A stretch of 64,000 nt of DNA from assembly GCA_944474755.1 (NCBI GenBank), contig OX104112.1, forward strand, positions 86,131,756 through 86,195,755, in the 5' to 3' direction. The notes below the pieces were generated by a model. The model ran no database searches. It was not told the DNA's origin and worked only from the letters and a program-made list of their open reading frames with translations. This stretch comes from Limnoperna fortunei. Taxonomy: Eukaryota > Mollusca > Bivalvia > Mytilida > Modiolidae. Made by a program: the position numbers and the translations under genes. Of this stretch, positions 43,701 to 56,741 are shown piece by piece; positions within the stretch are counted from its first letter, which is position 1, and every line of letters starts with the position of its first letter.

Positions 43701-44112
43701 TTCAAATATAACCCCAGGTCACCACCAGTTTACTACCCGGTTTGATTGGTTGTTTAAAACACCATGTTTTAGCTAACTTTTCGCGCGTTTCGTTCCGTTG
43801 TAAATTTATGTCGGAGTAAAATTTAAATAAAGTAGCTACCTGCTTCTTGTTTTCCGGCTTTCGAGTTAAACTGACAAATCTCTGTAAGTTATTTCCACAT
43901 TCGATACATAAATCTATAAAAGCATTCTTTTGATAAACTGCATTTTGATTTGATTTGTTTACCCGGACGCCGGACGTTACGTCATAATGCTTTGTATCGG
44001 AGTTACGTCAGTTACTGTTAATAATGACGTAAATTTTGAGGCATTCCGAATGTTGCAAACCGGTCAAAATTTTGACCGGATTCATTGCTGGTGACCTGAC
44101 TGTATATTCGAA
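43701..44112. mobile_element. Possible MITE with degenerate ends and CRE-like sites
   Basis: The left end TTCAAATATA...CAGGTCACCACCAGTTT...CCCGGT (43701-43740) is matched in reverse by 44072-44112 (CCGG...GCTGGTGACCTG...TATATTCGAA). The right end overlaps a perfect 18-bp palindrome, CGGTCAAAATTTTGACCG (44061-44078). Inside are three TACGTCA-type sites: TTACGTCA at 43977 and 44003, and TGACGTAA at 44025. The ends are diverged, so the transposon reading is tentative. Confidence 0.5.
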
Positions 44113-46962
44113 CCGGAAGTCCGCTTACGGTATTGAGAATATTTAGTCAGGATCCCAGACTAAGGCCATGGTCACATTAATATTTTGACACTGTGTTGTG
44201 TGCAAATAACCATACGAGATACAGAACTAAAATCTTTACCAAAATGTAGATCATTTTAAGGTTTATAAGTTACTTTATTTTTTCCTGGATTGATGAAATG
44301 AATTGCGAATCGCAATATCTCAACAACTAAACACAGATGTTGACAGATGATCTTCGCTGCTGTTAATAGTTGACCTGCATCGTCAAGGTCTTAATGTCAA
44401 GTCCTATATGAAATGGTTCTCAATGTTTAGTGTGAATGAATTATATATGCAGCGATCATAAGATCAAAGGTCGATGTCATTTAAGTCTCTAAATGTTATA
44501 TTTTACCTTTCCTGTTTTATTTCAAAAGATATCTGAATGGTATTTAATTATATTCTTTGATTTTTGTTATATTATATAAAGTAGGTCAAGGTTATAATGT
44601 TGCACAATTTGACCTGTCCTTTTTTAACTATGATAGTTTTTCGTTCAAATTTTAAAATTTCTCTAATGACGAATTATTAATATATAGATTAAAGGTCATT
44701 CAATGCAGGTAGATTTTTTAGTAGCCATTTACTTGTTCGGCACAAGGAATGAATTTATTTTTGTTATTGAATTATTTTCATTTCATAGCACAGCCTTGTA
44801 AATAAAATGATGTTTACCTTATAATGCAGGTCAGTACGTGCTAATGTCAAATAAAAACACACAGAGTGCTTAAATGGAAATAGTTCCACAATCAATAGAC
44901 TTTTACGATGTCGAAGTCTGGTTTTTTTCGATTACAAAAGGTTATTTATATATTTTAGGGTGAACATCCACCAGACATCACTGGAACGTTTATATCCTAA
45001 CAAATTTCACTCATAATGTTTAATTATTTTTTAAAATATTTTCTTGCAAAAATAAAATAGATTTATAAAATATTTATATAATTTATTTTAAAACAAAAAT
45101 ACAACAGCAAAACAATAGCGATTCAAGATGGCTCTTGTTACGGCAATAACAATGAATCACAAAAAGATGCGGCTAAGTCAACACGGTCTATCATATAAAT
45201 TAGGTTCAATCTGAACAAAGTTCTTAATTTCTGTAAAGAAAAACTCGGAAATTTGAAAAAAACCATGATTTTTTTTATGAAAACTAATGAGTCCTTAGGT
45301 GCAAAGCAAATACTTATAATGAAAAAAAGAACCATCAAGTACAACGGCAACGTAGCTGCCGGGTTTAATCGGTGCTAGTTATGTTTGATTAAAAATTTAT
45401 TTCTAGATTTCTTTATATTAATTACAATGGTTTTACTTGATCTTCCTATTGATGCGAGGTCATTCGGTTCACCCTGTGACCAGTAAATAGTCCCTAGCTG
45501 GCGGTCTAACCAATAAAACTCGGCTGACGGCTATGTTCTGGTGCAATTTGACGAATTAATTAATAATCCTACAAATGCACAGAGTTCATTTCTTTTACAA
45601 GTTACTTTCACATTTTAGAAGTGTCATAAATGCAATATTCCTAATCACTTCACACTTTTCTGATATCCGTTGTGAAAAAAAACCGCAAATTTACAACGTT
45701 TTTAAATATATATTCTATCTAGATTTAACCAACATAAAATTTTGCACAAGTTGTAAGTAATTTTTTTAATTTATTGTTATACGAGAATTTTGGTTATCAC
45801 ATACAGATCGACAGTTGGTACATAAAAAACCCTAACGACCTCCCCCCTCCCTAAAAAAAAAATAAAATAAAAACAAAACAAAAATGGAACAAACAAAAAA
45901 CGGTTCAGAAGTTGTGGTCCTGTTTTGTAGAAGCTCGTCGTATATATCATTTACATTAAGTGAAAATAAGATATTAGTAATGTAAAAAATTCAAACTTAT
46001 ATTGACCGGTTTAACCAACATCTGGACAATCTTATAAAATAACCATTAACTGACCCTTACCTGTTTTCATTTGACCTATCAATCTAATATTATTCTTAAA
46101 TTACTTGGCACCAACTAGCCAGGTGTCAGGCAAGGCAACCGAGTACAAACATATTAAATTGTGCGCTTAAATATCCTTACATTCAACTGATCCTGAAACG
46201 TGTTGAAAACTTATTCTTTCAAATTAATGGTTTGTTTTTGGACAAATTGAGAGGTCAATGAGTTTAAGATGTCACTAACATTTTGAGAAATGGACATTAT
46301 TGTCTGTCGACACATAAATGTCTTTGTGTCAACGTTTATTCGTTAAAACATGTGTATAGCTTTAAAATACAATCATATCCATGTGAATTTTGGAAAATCT
46401 AAGTGCATTTTTCCTTTGTAAGGTTTTTTTGGTACAGCTCAATCATAAATACATCACACTTATTGCCTCAGTATTTTTTTAAATCGACTAAGTTGTACTT
46501 TTTTGGGCAAACTCAATATGTGTGTCTCAAACAAATCAATGTACGGAAGGTGTAATTGTGCGTGTGTATGTTTTTTTTAACGTTAGATTTGTCTTAAAAC
46601 GCATACTTGCATATGCCGCATTTTTGCACACAAAAATAAGTGATAAATGTCACCAAGTGACAATTTTCTGGCATCATAATGATTTATATTATGTTATCAT
46701 TGCGTAAATTATTGCTGAAATTTAAATAAAAAAGTACCATTCATTAAAAGTACAAAATCTACTATATATACAACTTTAAAAATAGATTTGATAATAATAT
46801 GACTAAATAGTGCTTGTACATCTGCATATATTTCCTTGTTTACCAGCGTTAAATGTAAATACATTTAATAACGCGTTTGGTGGACAAATGACATTATTAT
46901 GACATAAGGAACGAATAAGCAGGAAATATGCATTTTTATGTCCCAATGGAGATCAACTGCAC
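44113..46962. other. Unassigned AT-rich sequence
   Basis: Holds an A-rich low-complexity run (about 45854-45900). No gene or long repeat seen. AAGATGGCT at 45126 opens only 28 codons. Confidence 0.4.
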
Positions 46963-47106
46963 TACTGCCACTCAGGCGGTCAACCTTACTGCGACTCAGC
47001 AGCCAACCTTTCTGCAACTCAGCGGCCAACCTTACTGCCACTCAAGCGGTCAACACTATTGCCACTCAGTCGGCACACACTACTGTCAATCCTGCGGTCT
47101 AAGTTG
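46963..47106. repeat. 24-bp tandem array, 6 copies
   Basis: The unit starts TACTGCCACTCAGGCGGTCA, and six copies with two to six changes each follow. As 24 is a multiple of three, a plus-strand frame with an ATG at 46928 (to 47230) stays open and reads eight-residue repeats such as YCHSSGQH. The frame has no other recognisable feature and is more likely a by-product than a gene. Confidence 0.85.
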
Positions 47107-49299
47107 TAAAAAGACTTTGGTTTGTGGTTACATGTATGTTGTTTCCAGAGTTGGTGTTGACATGACAAAAATGCCGCAAATTTGTACGTTATTTCGATAT
47201 GCACAATTGACAAAAAGCAAATATTTTTAACAGTGCATTTAAATTAAGTTTTTTTATCGAAGCCACCTAACTCAAATCTGTGAAATGTTCTAAGAATAAA
47301 AAAAAAAACAAAACAAAACATAACAAAAAAGAAGGGAGAAGAAAAGCTAATGCAATATTTTTTATCCTGTTTACTATTGTCACGAAATGTTTAATCAAAC
47401 TACGCATTGAAGATTAAAAGTCATTCAAGTTATTCGAGATTAATCGTAGCATTTTATTCCCTCCTTTGATATAACGTGTAGAAAATCGGAATTAAACAAA
47501 ATTACTCGGCTATTAAGCAAAATGAAAATGTTCAGTGACACTTGAACAACCCACAATTGTTATGGCTGTTTACACCCAGAGGTCATTCGGAACACACTAC
47601 CCCAAGACAAAGAGTTAAGCATCTTTATTATAGGGTGCGTTGTTTAATTTGTAAAAATTTTAAAAGGTGTCAAACTGCCAATTTTTCAGCTCAGTGAACA
47701 AGCCACCTAAACGATTTCTTGCATGCAGTTAAAAGAGAATGAAATATCATATTTTAAACTTTAATATATTGCAATGCTTCCTAATATAACCCGTATGTGA
47801 GATTCGTGTCAAAATCTACTGAGAACTTCTAGAGAACAACATAAGAAATACATGCATTGATTGATTAATTTATTTATTGATTGAATACTGCTTAACCTCT
47901 AGTGAGCAGTATTGCAGTGCTAATATAGACAACTAAAGTATGTATGTTCTTTCAGCATAATAGCCGCATTTTAAATAATATATATATAAGTTCATTGACA
48001 TATGATTTATGTGGTTTGTTTTGAACGTTACGGTTAATGATGTTTAACTAAATGACTTTAAAAAAATAAAATCATTAAAACTGCACTCCTAACTATACCT
48101 TTAGTTTAATACTACTTATCCGAAAAGAAATATCTCAAGACGTAGAAATACATGTAAATAGATTTAACTGTCACCACAATTGAAACTGGCTTAATAGACT
48201 GTAGATTAAAAAACCCAACAACCCTCCCTTTATATTGTGCTCTAAAATTTTAATAACAGTGTTATTCAACCATTAACAATTTATACAAATAAGTATATAA
48301 CATTCTAACAATAGAGCTCAGCTGTCAGTAAAGTTACTACTCCGGTGGGCAAACTTCTTCAATTGTTATATAACACAAATTTACATTAATAGGATTATCA
48401 ATATTAAATAATAAATTTGCATATTTTTTCTGTTGTTCTAAGCAGATTCAGTTACTTCTAACACAATAACATTAGAATTCAATGTCATTATATTGTCTTA
48501 AATTAGATTGTATATTTATTGGCATTAAACAAGAATGATATAAGATTTTATTGATATTGAGTCCAACTGAACCCTTACCCTACCATAGCGTTAGAGATAA
48601 CTTCAGAGAATTTCTATTTTGACAAAAAACCAACTAATCGACAGTTGTTTTCCTTCACAACAAAAGAAAAAGAGATATGGAATGAACAGACCGAATGCAA
48701 AGGAATTTATCAAAAAATAAACACTGTTCTATAGTACGCGATTGACGAGCGAACAAAAACAACAAAACAGTGTATTCTATTCGCCATTTTAACGGCATCA
48801 CTATTATGACCGGAACTACTGGTACCTGAACATTGCCTTGTTTTAATTTAATAATTTAATTAATAAATGTCTTGAAGACTATATCACCTATAGGCAAGAA
48901 AAGTCTTTGAAGCACTTGATTTTACGTCATTCTGATGTAGATAGTGTTGATCCAACTTTCTTCTTTTGCTTTTTTTTGTGCTGACAATTACGCAAATGCT
49001 AAATAGATTTAGAACGAGCAGACACTATCGATTGTGACAACAATAGAAGAAGAGGACTTCAAACACTAAAAAGTAAACACTATGTAGAGGGGGTGATCCC
49101 TAAAGGAAAAGCAGGTCTTGTTCCCAGTTTATTTTATTCACAGGTTTTCGCTTCATATATAAATAATATTTACTGTTGGCATACAGTTGCGAATTTTGAA
49201 TTATTTCACAGAATGGTTTTACATAAATAATAAACAATACCGGTTATTCTTACCTATGCATATATTGTTCTAGTTTACTCCAAGCATTATTTTAATGGT
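47107..49299. other. Unassigned AT-rich sequence
   Basis: At 47858-47925 a (TGATT)n-like run is followed by ATACTGCT...AGCAGTAT. Read on the minus strand it resembles the 3' tail of the SINE-like element (GCAATACTGCT... then TCAATCAAT) and may be a remnant. Otherwise nothing recognised. Confidence 0.4.
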
Positions 49300-49556
49300 T
49301 GTTTTTGTTTGTTTAAATGTGAATTAATGCGGCTTTCTGACGTTTTTCAGCTAACTGTACTGCGGATGAGGATGGAGTACAAGGTGGAAACCCGGATTCA
49401 GGGCATGAAAAATGACAATCCTTGTCCAAAAACGGTTGGAGTCGAGTACAACCTTCACGCAATAAGACACGAATACGCAACCTTAGTATTTACACGGCCG
49501 TGCAAAATCAATAGTATAATTACTAACCACCTTTAACTACACTCGGCCATCGACAG
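49300..49556 (-). mobile_element. SINE (copy C), diverged
   Basis: Read on the minus strand it shows TGGCCGAGTGTAGTTAAAGG (A-box region), GGTTGCGTATTCGTGTC (decayed B-box region), TGTACTCGACTCCAACC, TGGACAAGGATTGTCA, TTGTACTCC, AGCTGAAAAACGTCAGAAAG and an AAACAAACAAAAAC tail. The order matches copy A throughout, with more substitutions, so it is an older insertion. The plus-strand frame at 49309-49536 is a by-product. Confidence 0.8.
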
Positions 49557-52500
49557 TCGTTGTATGTATTGAGGTTTTTTGATGTTCTGGTACTTTTTAT
49601 AATTTATCAGATGGATGTAGGAATCATGACTAACATGATTTTTTTCAAATTTTAAAATGATGCCTGTTACTGGTATATTTAGCCAATCTCTAAAAGGAAC
49701 AAATATAGCAACTGTATCAACTAAATACAAACACGCACAATTAATCTAGGTTTGAAAAAAACGTAAGCAGAAAAAAATTGATGCCAAAACTTTATTGTAA
49801 TCTCCATTCGATAGTATTAACAATTATTGCGACTCGGTTTAAACTGGAATTTCGATCAATGACTTTGTACACAATCACACCGCTGTAATCTTTCGTTATT
49901 ACTCTTAATATAAGAAGGTTCGTATGGTACGTTTTCTGCAGATGTCACTATATCGACAGATTGTACTGTATAAAACTTAACAAAACAGAACATGATGTTA
50001 TTCTAATGCCGTGAAGTCGTTGGAAAATCTCCCTCTGTTGACCTGTAGCATTCCAATAGTTAAAACAAAACATAAAACTCCACTAACTAAATAAGATTTA
50101 ATATCGCACACTTTTTAAATGTTTTGTTTTGAAATTGTGTACAATGTACATGTGCACCAATTGGTGTTTTCATCCCACAATTTTTTTTTACTGTTAAATT
50201 TTTTTGTAATCGTAGTGCTGTTTTGTTGTTAACATTAAGTAAATAAAGTATGTATTTGTCTAATTTTTCATTTATTTTATATAATCATGCTATGTGCACT
50301 CTTTGTAAGGTAAACGACATGGAAAAACTTTTAATCTTCGTTTAAATTAAGAATTTGAAAAATCCGCGAAAACAATTTGCTTCTTGTTGTCTAAAGTCAA
50401 TGCATACTGTTAGTGCATTTATGTAAATAGTAGTAGGTAAATATACGACTACAAGGCTGGCAGTTTTGACAGCTCTGCCAATAAATAATATAAACCAGAA
50501 TGAATTATCTTTAATGGTATCTAGTTCGCAATGATAAATCTGGCTCTGCACCTCTGTGATAAAATTCGACGAGGAAATATTTTAGAAGCTAGCTTCAAAA
50601 ATAACAATATCCCGCAGATCACGAAAGATGAATGGCTGATAGAGGCAGTATTTAACTTTCTGATGGGGTCATTTCAATTAAATTGTTAATATAAATTTGC
50701 AAGCACTTAATAGCATTTCTAACTTCTTCAATGTACAAAAATAAAAGTTGGCACCGAAAACAAATTTGCTGTTGTACGTAATGTAGTAGTACGCAAAATG
50801 TCTCAATACATCAAAAGATGAGAAAGGAGAGAAATAAACATTATTTACAGTTGGAGATAATTTTAATTCAATACAGCAACAATGTCCCGGCTTGGTGCAT
50901 TAATTTCTGAATAAACATATTTCAGAGTTAACAGTGAGGTGATAAAAAAAGAAATATAGCATTTAAAATGTGTTCGTCTGATTCCATTACTGTTATTGTT
51001 AGAATGACATTGACCCTGAAAATCTTACAAATAGGAATCTGTTTTAGGTATCTAAATGTAGCGAATACATAGTATGTTTTAAAACAAATGTATTGAAAAT
51101 GTATTTCAAAATTTCTTATTCATTTTAGTTTCTCATATTCGGTACATTATATAAGTATTATTTACACAGTTAGAAAAAAATACGTTAACAGACACAAAAT
51201 TGTTTGTATTGTGTGGGTTTTTAGCGGATAATTACAAATTAAAACATGTACATAACTACTGCGATTGTGCACGTACATTATTTGTACTCGAGTGTCAAAA
51301 CAATAATGTGTGCGTGTTTAAATAAAAATAACATAACAATAGATAACATATACATACATATTTTGAATAAGTTGTAAAAGATCGGTCAAGGTCATCGATT
51401 CGTCAAGTGCAAAAACGTCAAACAAATTATAATTCAGATGCAGATTTCAACTTCATTAAAAAAACCAAGATTGGTTTAAATAAAATCCGTTTACTGTGGC
51501 ATGTACCTTGTCTCTCGCAATCACAATAGAATGTCAAACTAATCAAGTGTCAATAGGCAGTCAGCGATATAATCAGAAATATAGTTCATTATCTATAGTT
51601 CGATGGTAATACAACGAAAGATGTGCAGTATATAAGACATAGAAACAGTATATAAGACATAGAAACGAACAGAGGTTAAGTCGTTGCAAAACGCATGTAG
51701 ATGTTTGCGTTTCGAAAAACAGAAGCAGTCACATAAGTAAGGAATATCGAAAGGCAAATACGGTATTATCAGTCTTCTTGCGACCGTCATAAATTAATTG
51801 AGATTAATTGTAACACTAAATAAATTTAGATAGTGTGTCTGCTTCCCACGCTGTTATCCTTGTGCTACCTTCCTATTGTGACAAATAATACATCTTTGAT
51901 ATATACAATATATTTTCCCCATCATTGGTTCAATACCTTATTAATACATCATCCGGGTGAAAATATATAATAAATCTTTTAACTGTGCTGCCAGGAACAC
52001 TTACAACACTAAAGTACAATGAATTGGTATTACGGATTACCGCAACAATAACACAGAGTTGTGTGATACAGGTCAAAAAATCAATTGAGCACATGTTATT
52101 AACAGGTCCTTTTCGCAAGAAGCGGCTTTTTATTACCCCGATTCACGTTAAGTATATTACCATATGATGATAATTGTTCTGACACAGTAGTTAATGCTTC
52201 CATACTATTCCTGGAATTTTCTTGATCGGCTTTCGTAGGAGTTGATGACATGGTATGTTACGTCATTGAGAACATAAACAGTAAATAATGATCGCTGCTG
52301 TTTTCTACATGATAAGAAATGATAGATGAAATAGTATACATGGGTACATCTTTTGTTGAAAAACAGATAAGAACGTATTTTTGCTAATATACATGCACAC
52401 GCTATATACTTCAGATATTTAAATCTCTTCTACGTTTTTCTGATTTTGAAAATAGTTAGCTAGTGACGTAAATAAAAAATACTACTAAAACCCGCCATAC

Positions 52501-53616
52501 TACCAAAATTTCGATGATCACGAGATTGTTATAACACCGGCTGATATGCGTGCGAAGGTTTTATTAATTTTTGTTGAAAGCAGCTGAAAGAGTTCATTTA
52601 AGGCACCAATTGTTTTTTTCTATTTTTAAATAATAATTACACAGCTAACAATTTATGTTTGTATATTTAAAGAATTTATTTATATTGCTATCTTTTCATT
52701 TATCGTGCCCAACTCGTTGTCAGTATATTAAAAATATTTGACAGCAGATATAATATATCATTTGTGACTGCTCAATTAGAAATACATAAGTGTCACACAG
52801 AAGTTTGTCTTTCGTTGTCTCTTAACAGTTCTGCTCTATAAAGTAACTAAAAGATAAGACAACGTGATGCAGAGAACGCTTACAATTCTGACCATCTAGT
52901 TTTACTCTTGTCTGGCTGCTCATTTGACCTTAACGATCAATGAATCAAAAACAATATTTGTACATTGTCAGAAAAAATGACATGTGATAGAAACTGATAT
53001 AAGAGCGAGGCTTTTCCGAGCAAGAAGAGAATAAATTCATCTTCTACAATGCACAAATATCGTGTTTATCCCGTAACAATAAAATACAGGGAGACATTTT
53101 TCAGATACTAGCCGAATACAGCAACACATGTTATGACTGTAAGATTAATTATTATAATATATATAATATATTTTATATAACTGATTAAAATGGTGCATGT
53201 ATGACCGCTTAATTAAAAATAATATAACAAATAACAAGCTTATATCAAATCACTAATATATCTAATCCCACGACTACGATTTATCCGCATTTCTGTCGAT
53301 AAAATGCACAGACTGTTTAGAATAAATTTGTTAACAATAACGCAGGTTGTTAACGTACAGTTCTTTTTAGAGCGGAAACCTGGATATCTTTCAAAGGCAT
53401 TTGTATAGATTGATTTTAACAAGACTATGATAGAAAGCGCTGTGGTATCTGTCTGTTGAGATTGATCTAACCAAAGGTGTCTTGTTCATTAGAATCGTTC
53501 TTCAAATAATATATAGATCAAAACAAACACTAAATCTCAATAATAATAATTCTGAATAATTAAACAATATTTGACAAAAATATACAGCAGATCACATTAT
53601 GTGAAATCCACAGAAA
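49557..53616. other. Unassigned AT-rich sequence
   Basis: Four kilobases without a supported gene. A 20-bp direct duplication is visible at about 51626-51666 (CAGTATATAAGACATAGAAA twice). Confidence 0.4.
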
Positions 53617-54270
53617 GAATAAGATCAGGCACATCAACAGAGTAAGAATCAGGTGCGTTGACAGAGTAAGAATTAGGTGCGTCGACAGGGTAAGAATCGG
53701 GATCGTCGACATGGTAAGAATCAGGTGCGTCGACATGGTAAGAATCGGGTGCGTCGACATGGTAAGAATCATGTGCGTCGACAGTGTAAGAATCAGGTAC
53801 GTCGACATGGTAAGAATCAGGTTTGTTAACAGGGTAAGAATCAGGTACGCCAACAGAGTAAGAATCAGGTGCGTCGACCGAGTAAGAATTAGGTGCGTCA
53901 GGTGCGTCGACAGGGTAAGAATTAGGTGCGTCGCCAGAGTAAGAATCAGCTGCGTCGACAGGTAAGAATCAGGTGCGTCGACAGGGTAAGAATCAGGTGC
54001 ATCTACATGGCAAGATCAGGTGCGTCGATAGGATAAGAATCAGGTGCGTCGACATTTTAAAAATCAGGCGCGTGGACAAGGTAAGAATCAGGGGCGTCGA
54101 CAGTGTAAGAATCAGGTGCGTCGATAGGGTAAGAATCGGTGCGTCGACAGTGTAAGAATCAGACGCGTCGACAGGGTAAGAATCAGGTACGTCGCCAAGG
54201 TAAGAATAAGGTACGTCGACAGGGTAAAATCAGGTGCGTCTACATGGTAAGATCAGGAGCGTCGACATTT
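53617..54270. repeat. 24-bp tandem array, about 27 copies
   Basis: The unit is GTAAGAATCAGGTGCGTCGA plus CAGG or CATG. It is much GC-richer than its flanks and carries many GTCGAC sites. Scattered one-base deletions break the reading frame. Because 24 is a multiple of three, frames stay open on both strands: 53711-53965 and 53973-54155 plus (VRIRCVDR repeats), 53560-53853 minus (LILTMSTH repeats). The mirrored openness on two strands argues for a non-coding minisatellite. Confidence 0.95.
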
Positions 54271-55007
54271 TAAAACAAATTACTATTGAATTGTTATATA
54301 GAAATTTCGTATTGATCTACCAACTCATGTTGACAAGTAAAACTCACCATAGTCCCATACTTATCAGAAAGCGTCATACGTAACGAAAGATGGAACACAA
54401 AGCATAAGTCTTCTGTTATAATTTTTTTTCAATTTCTAACACGTCTTAAAATATTACGTCTAGTCTTCATATTGGTATCATTGTTTAAAACATCTTGTGG
54501 TTTGACGGTTTCATTTTATTAGTACATTAGTCTCTAGTTTCAAAACGACAAGCATGCTACTACCCAGCTGTTTATTGTTTGTTGTGAGTGTCAGTTGCTT
54601 GTTGTGTTATCGTCGGTTTTCTGCTGTTGATTTCCAAAATTGGATACAATAATATGAATAGAAATATTCGAAACAAATTCTTTAATATAAATTAATGTAT
54701 TTTGATACTATATGTCTTATTAAAAATTATATTGTTTTAAACTTGAGTGAATTTAATATTTGAGTACTTTTATATCTTTAATAATAGTTATATACTAGAT
54801 AAAATAATTAAGTACCAGTTATATAATTGATAAAAAAACTTGAAATAATATTAATTTGATTTCACAAATTATTCATAAATAAAACCGCTATAACGGATAT
54901 TTTTAAAAATGAACTCAAAACCATTTCATCACAACGATAACTGAACAAACTTTCTGAAAGAGGGTTATTTGATCAACATTGACATGATTGCTATATGGCT
55001 GACCCAA
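54271..55007. other. Unassigned AT-rich sequence
   Basis: A 32-residue frame from an ATG at 54554 starts with a hydrophobic MLLPSCLLFVVSVSCLL stretch. Taken as chance for lack of other support. Confidence 0.4.
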
Positions 55008-55400
55008 GGAGGGGTGGTAACTAATGATACTTTTAGGTACAGATTTGAAAATCCACTCTATTAATATATTTTCGGACGTTAAATAACAGGACACAATCAT
55101 ATATTGAATTATTAAATCAGACCTATTCATATATTTTATTACTGCACATCCCCATTGACAAAATAGTACATTCACTGCCAAAATGATCAAGTGATGTTAA
55201 TGGAACACTTTGTTTGTAAAATCATATAGGCTTAACATGCTCAAGGAAATGAGGGATGAATATATTTAGATAATTTACAACTACCCAATGATATTTTTTC
55301 AATGAAAAAACACCTATTCATATATTTTGGAGAAGTAAAAAGGTAACCCATTCGGGCCGCACATCCGTATTACTCTATATATTCCAAGTTACTCCCCCGT
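55008..55400. mobile_element. MITE with GGGG(G)TAACT ends, copy 1
   Basis: The left end GGGGTGGTAACTA and right end AAGTTACTCCCCCGT are inverted. An inverted, about 85 percent similar copy (by eye) lies at 58880-59262. Shared blocks include TTTTCGGACGTTAAA, CTATTCATATATTTT, CACATCCCCATTG, TGATCAAGTGATGTTAATGG and ACTACCCAATGATAT. The minus-strand frame 54915-55190 is a by-product. Confidence 0.82.
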
Positions 55401-56223
55401 GGGCTGACCATTCAACGGATTCCATTGTTAAAGTGCTAAAATTTATCTTGTTGGATTTTTCAATTTATATTAAAACTGACTATTCTTCAAGAGAATTCCG
55501 CGTAATATGTACTAACCACAGCATTAAATATCAAACAAGACAAACTCGGTCGTCAACAGTTTCACAGATATGTATAGGATTTAGCTTTTTTGCAATTTAT
55601 GCAAATCTTAAAAATTTTATCAAACTTTGAACGAATACTACACTATCAAATACCACAAGCTCAATACACAAACACGTCTGTGTACAAAGGAACAGCAGAA
55701 ATTGAAAATTAACACCTTTAATCGATAACAGATTAGCAGTGTGTTGTGGTTGTATTTTGACACAAACACTTGGTAAAAACTGTGCCCCCCTATAAATAAT
55801 TCGTGGGTTGGGGCCACAATCTACAGCTTAAACTCTGCGTCGTACTTAGATCTGTATCTTTAAATCGAAAACGAAGGGCCGGTTTCAGTGTATTTATATT
55901 AATGCAGCACCATATTAGACTATATATAACAGCTTATAAGATTTTTCTGGACTTTCTACAAGATTGTTGCTCACGTATCACGACGGTTGTAACAAACATA
56001 ATATGTTCACCGTTCCGAAACACCCATTTGTTCAGATTATCTTCTGACGTGCTTTTCTGCGAAGGTAAACAGATTCCTCCACGGAGTAATAATTTTTTTT
56101 AATTTATAAATTTCGTATTATCGTAGTTTACGTTATAGGCAGTCCTTATATCAGGTTCTCAAAACATGTTTTTAACCGGGTTAAAGTTAGTTTTAGTTAA
56201 TATATCACGTTGATTTAGATAAT
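55401..56223. other. Unassigned sequence
   Basis: Frames at 55433-55630 and 55803-56102 are unrecognised; the second has no ATG start. CTATAAATA at 55790 resembles a TATA box, but no gene follows that I can support. Confidence 0.4.
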
Positions 56224-56667
56224 ATGTATTACCATTTACATAATATAAATAACACTGGTCTTAACACTGTCTATTGCCACCTGTTAACACCCCATTCACC
56301 GCTACGAAAAACAAACAATACAAAGTTAAACCAACCGAAATCCCATAATTCTAGACTGATATTGTTGTTCTGTCAACACTTGCATAATCTGCCAAAAAAT
56401 AGTCCCGAGAAGTTTAATTTTAGTCATGCTTTTCGTGATGGCGACTACAAGTATTTTCAAGAAAAGATAGTTTTATGTGCCTTTGAAAACAATATTTGTT
56501 CTGGGAGTATGTTAAATCTCTGGCTTGCACCATGTGCACAGTTAATAATTCTTCTTCTCGCTTTCCTTACCAAAAAATTATTATTGTATGCTTCGATTAA
56601 CGAAATATTTCACGACAATTTTCCTTTGTTACCGCTACCTCTTAGAATTTTTGTCATAGATTATTGA
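56224..56667 (+). CDS. Unidentified ORF of 147 residues
   Basis: An ATG-started frame of 147 residues, longer than expected by chance at this base composition (rough estimate: about one tenth of such a frame per window). It is rich in Asn, Leu and His early on, has an FRDGDYKYFQEKIVL segment in the middle, and a hydrophobic stretch (LAPCAQLIILLLAFL) near the C terminus that could be a membrane segment. It lies between the two inverted MITE copies and ends 6 bp before a small tandem duplication. No domain recognised. It could be a decayed transposon frame, an unknown gene, or chance. Confidence 0.2.
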   Translation: MYYHLHNINNTGLNTVYCHLLTPHSPLRKTNNTKLNQPKSHNSRLILLFCQHLHNLPKNSPEKFNFSHAFRDGDYKYFQEKIVLCAFENNICSGSMLNLWLAPCAQLIILLLAFLTKKLLLYASINEIFHDNFPLLPLPLRIFVIDY

Positions 56668-56673
56668 TATTAG

Positions 56674-56741
56674 ATCACCGGAAGACCGATCCGGTTTCTA
56701 TTGCCCTATCACCGGAAGACCGATTCGGTTCCTATCGACCT
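56674..56741. repeat. 34-bp tandem duplication
   Basis: ATCACCGGAAGACCGAT occurs at 56674 and 56708, each copy ending CGGTT(T/C)CTAT. Confidence 0.9.

Noticed and set aside
55790..55798. TATA box for the frame at 55803
   Set aside because: TATA-like strings are frequent in this AT-rich DNA and the frame has no ATG start.
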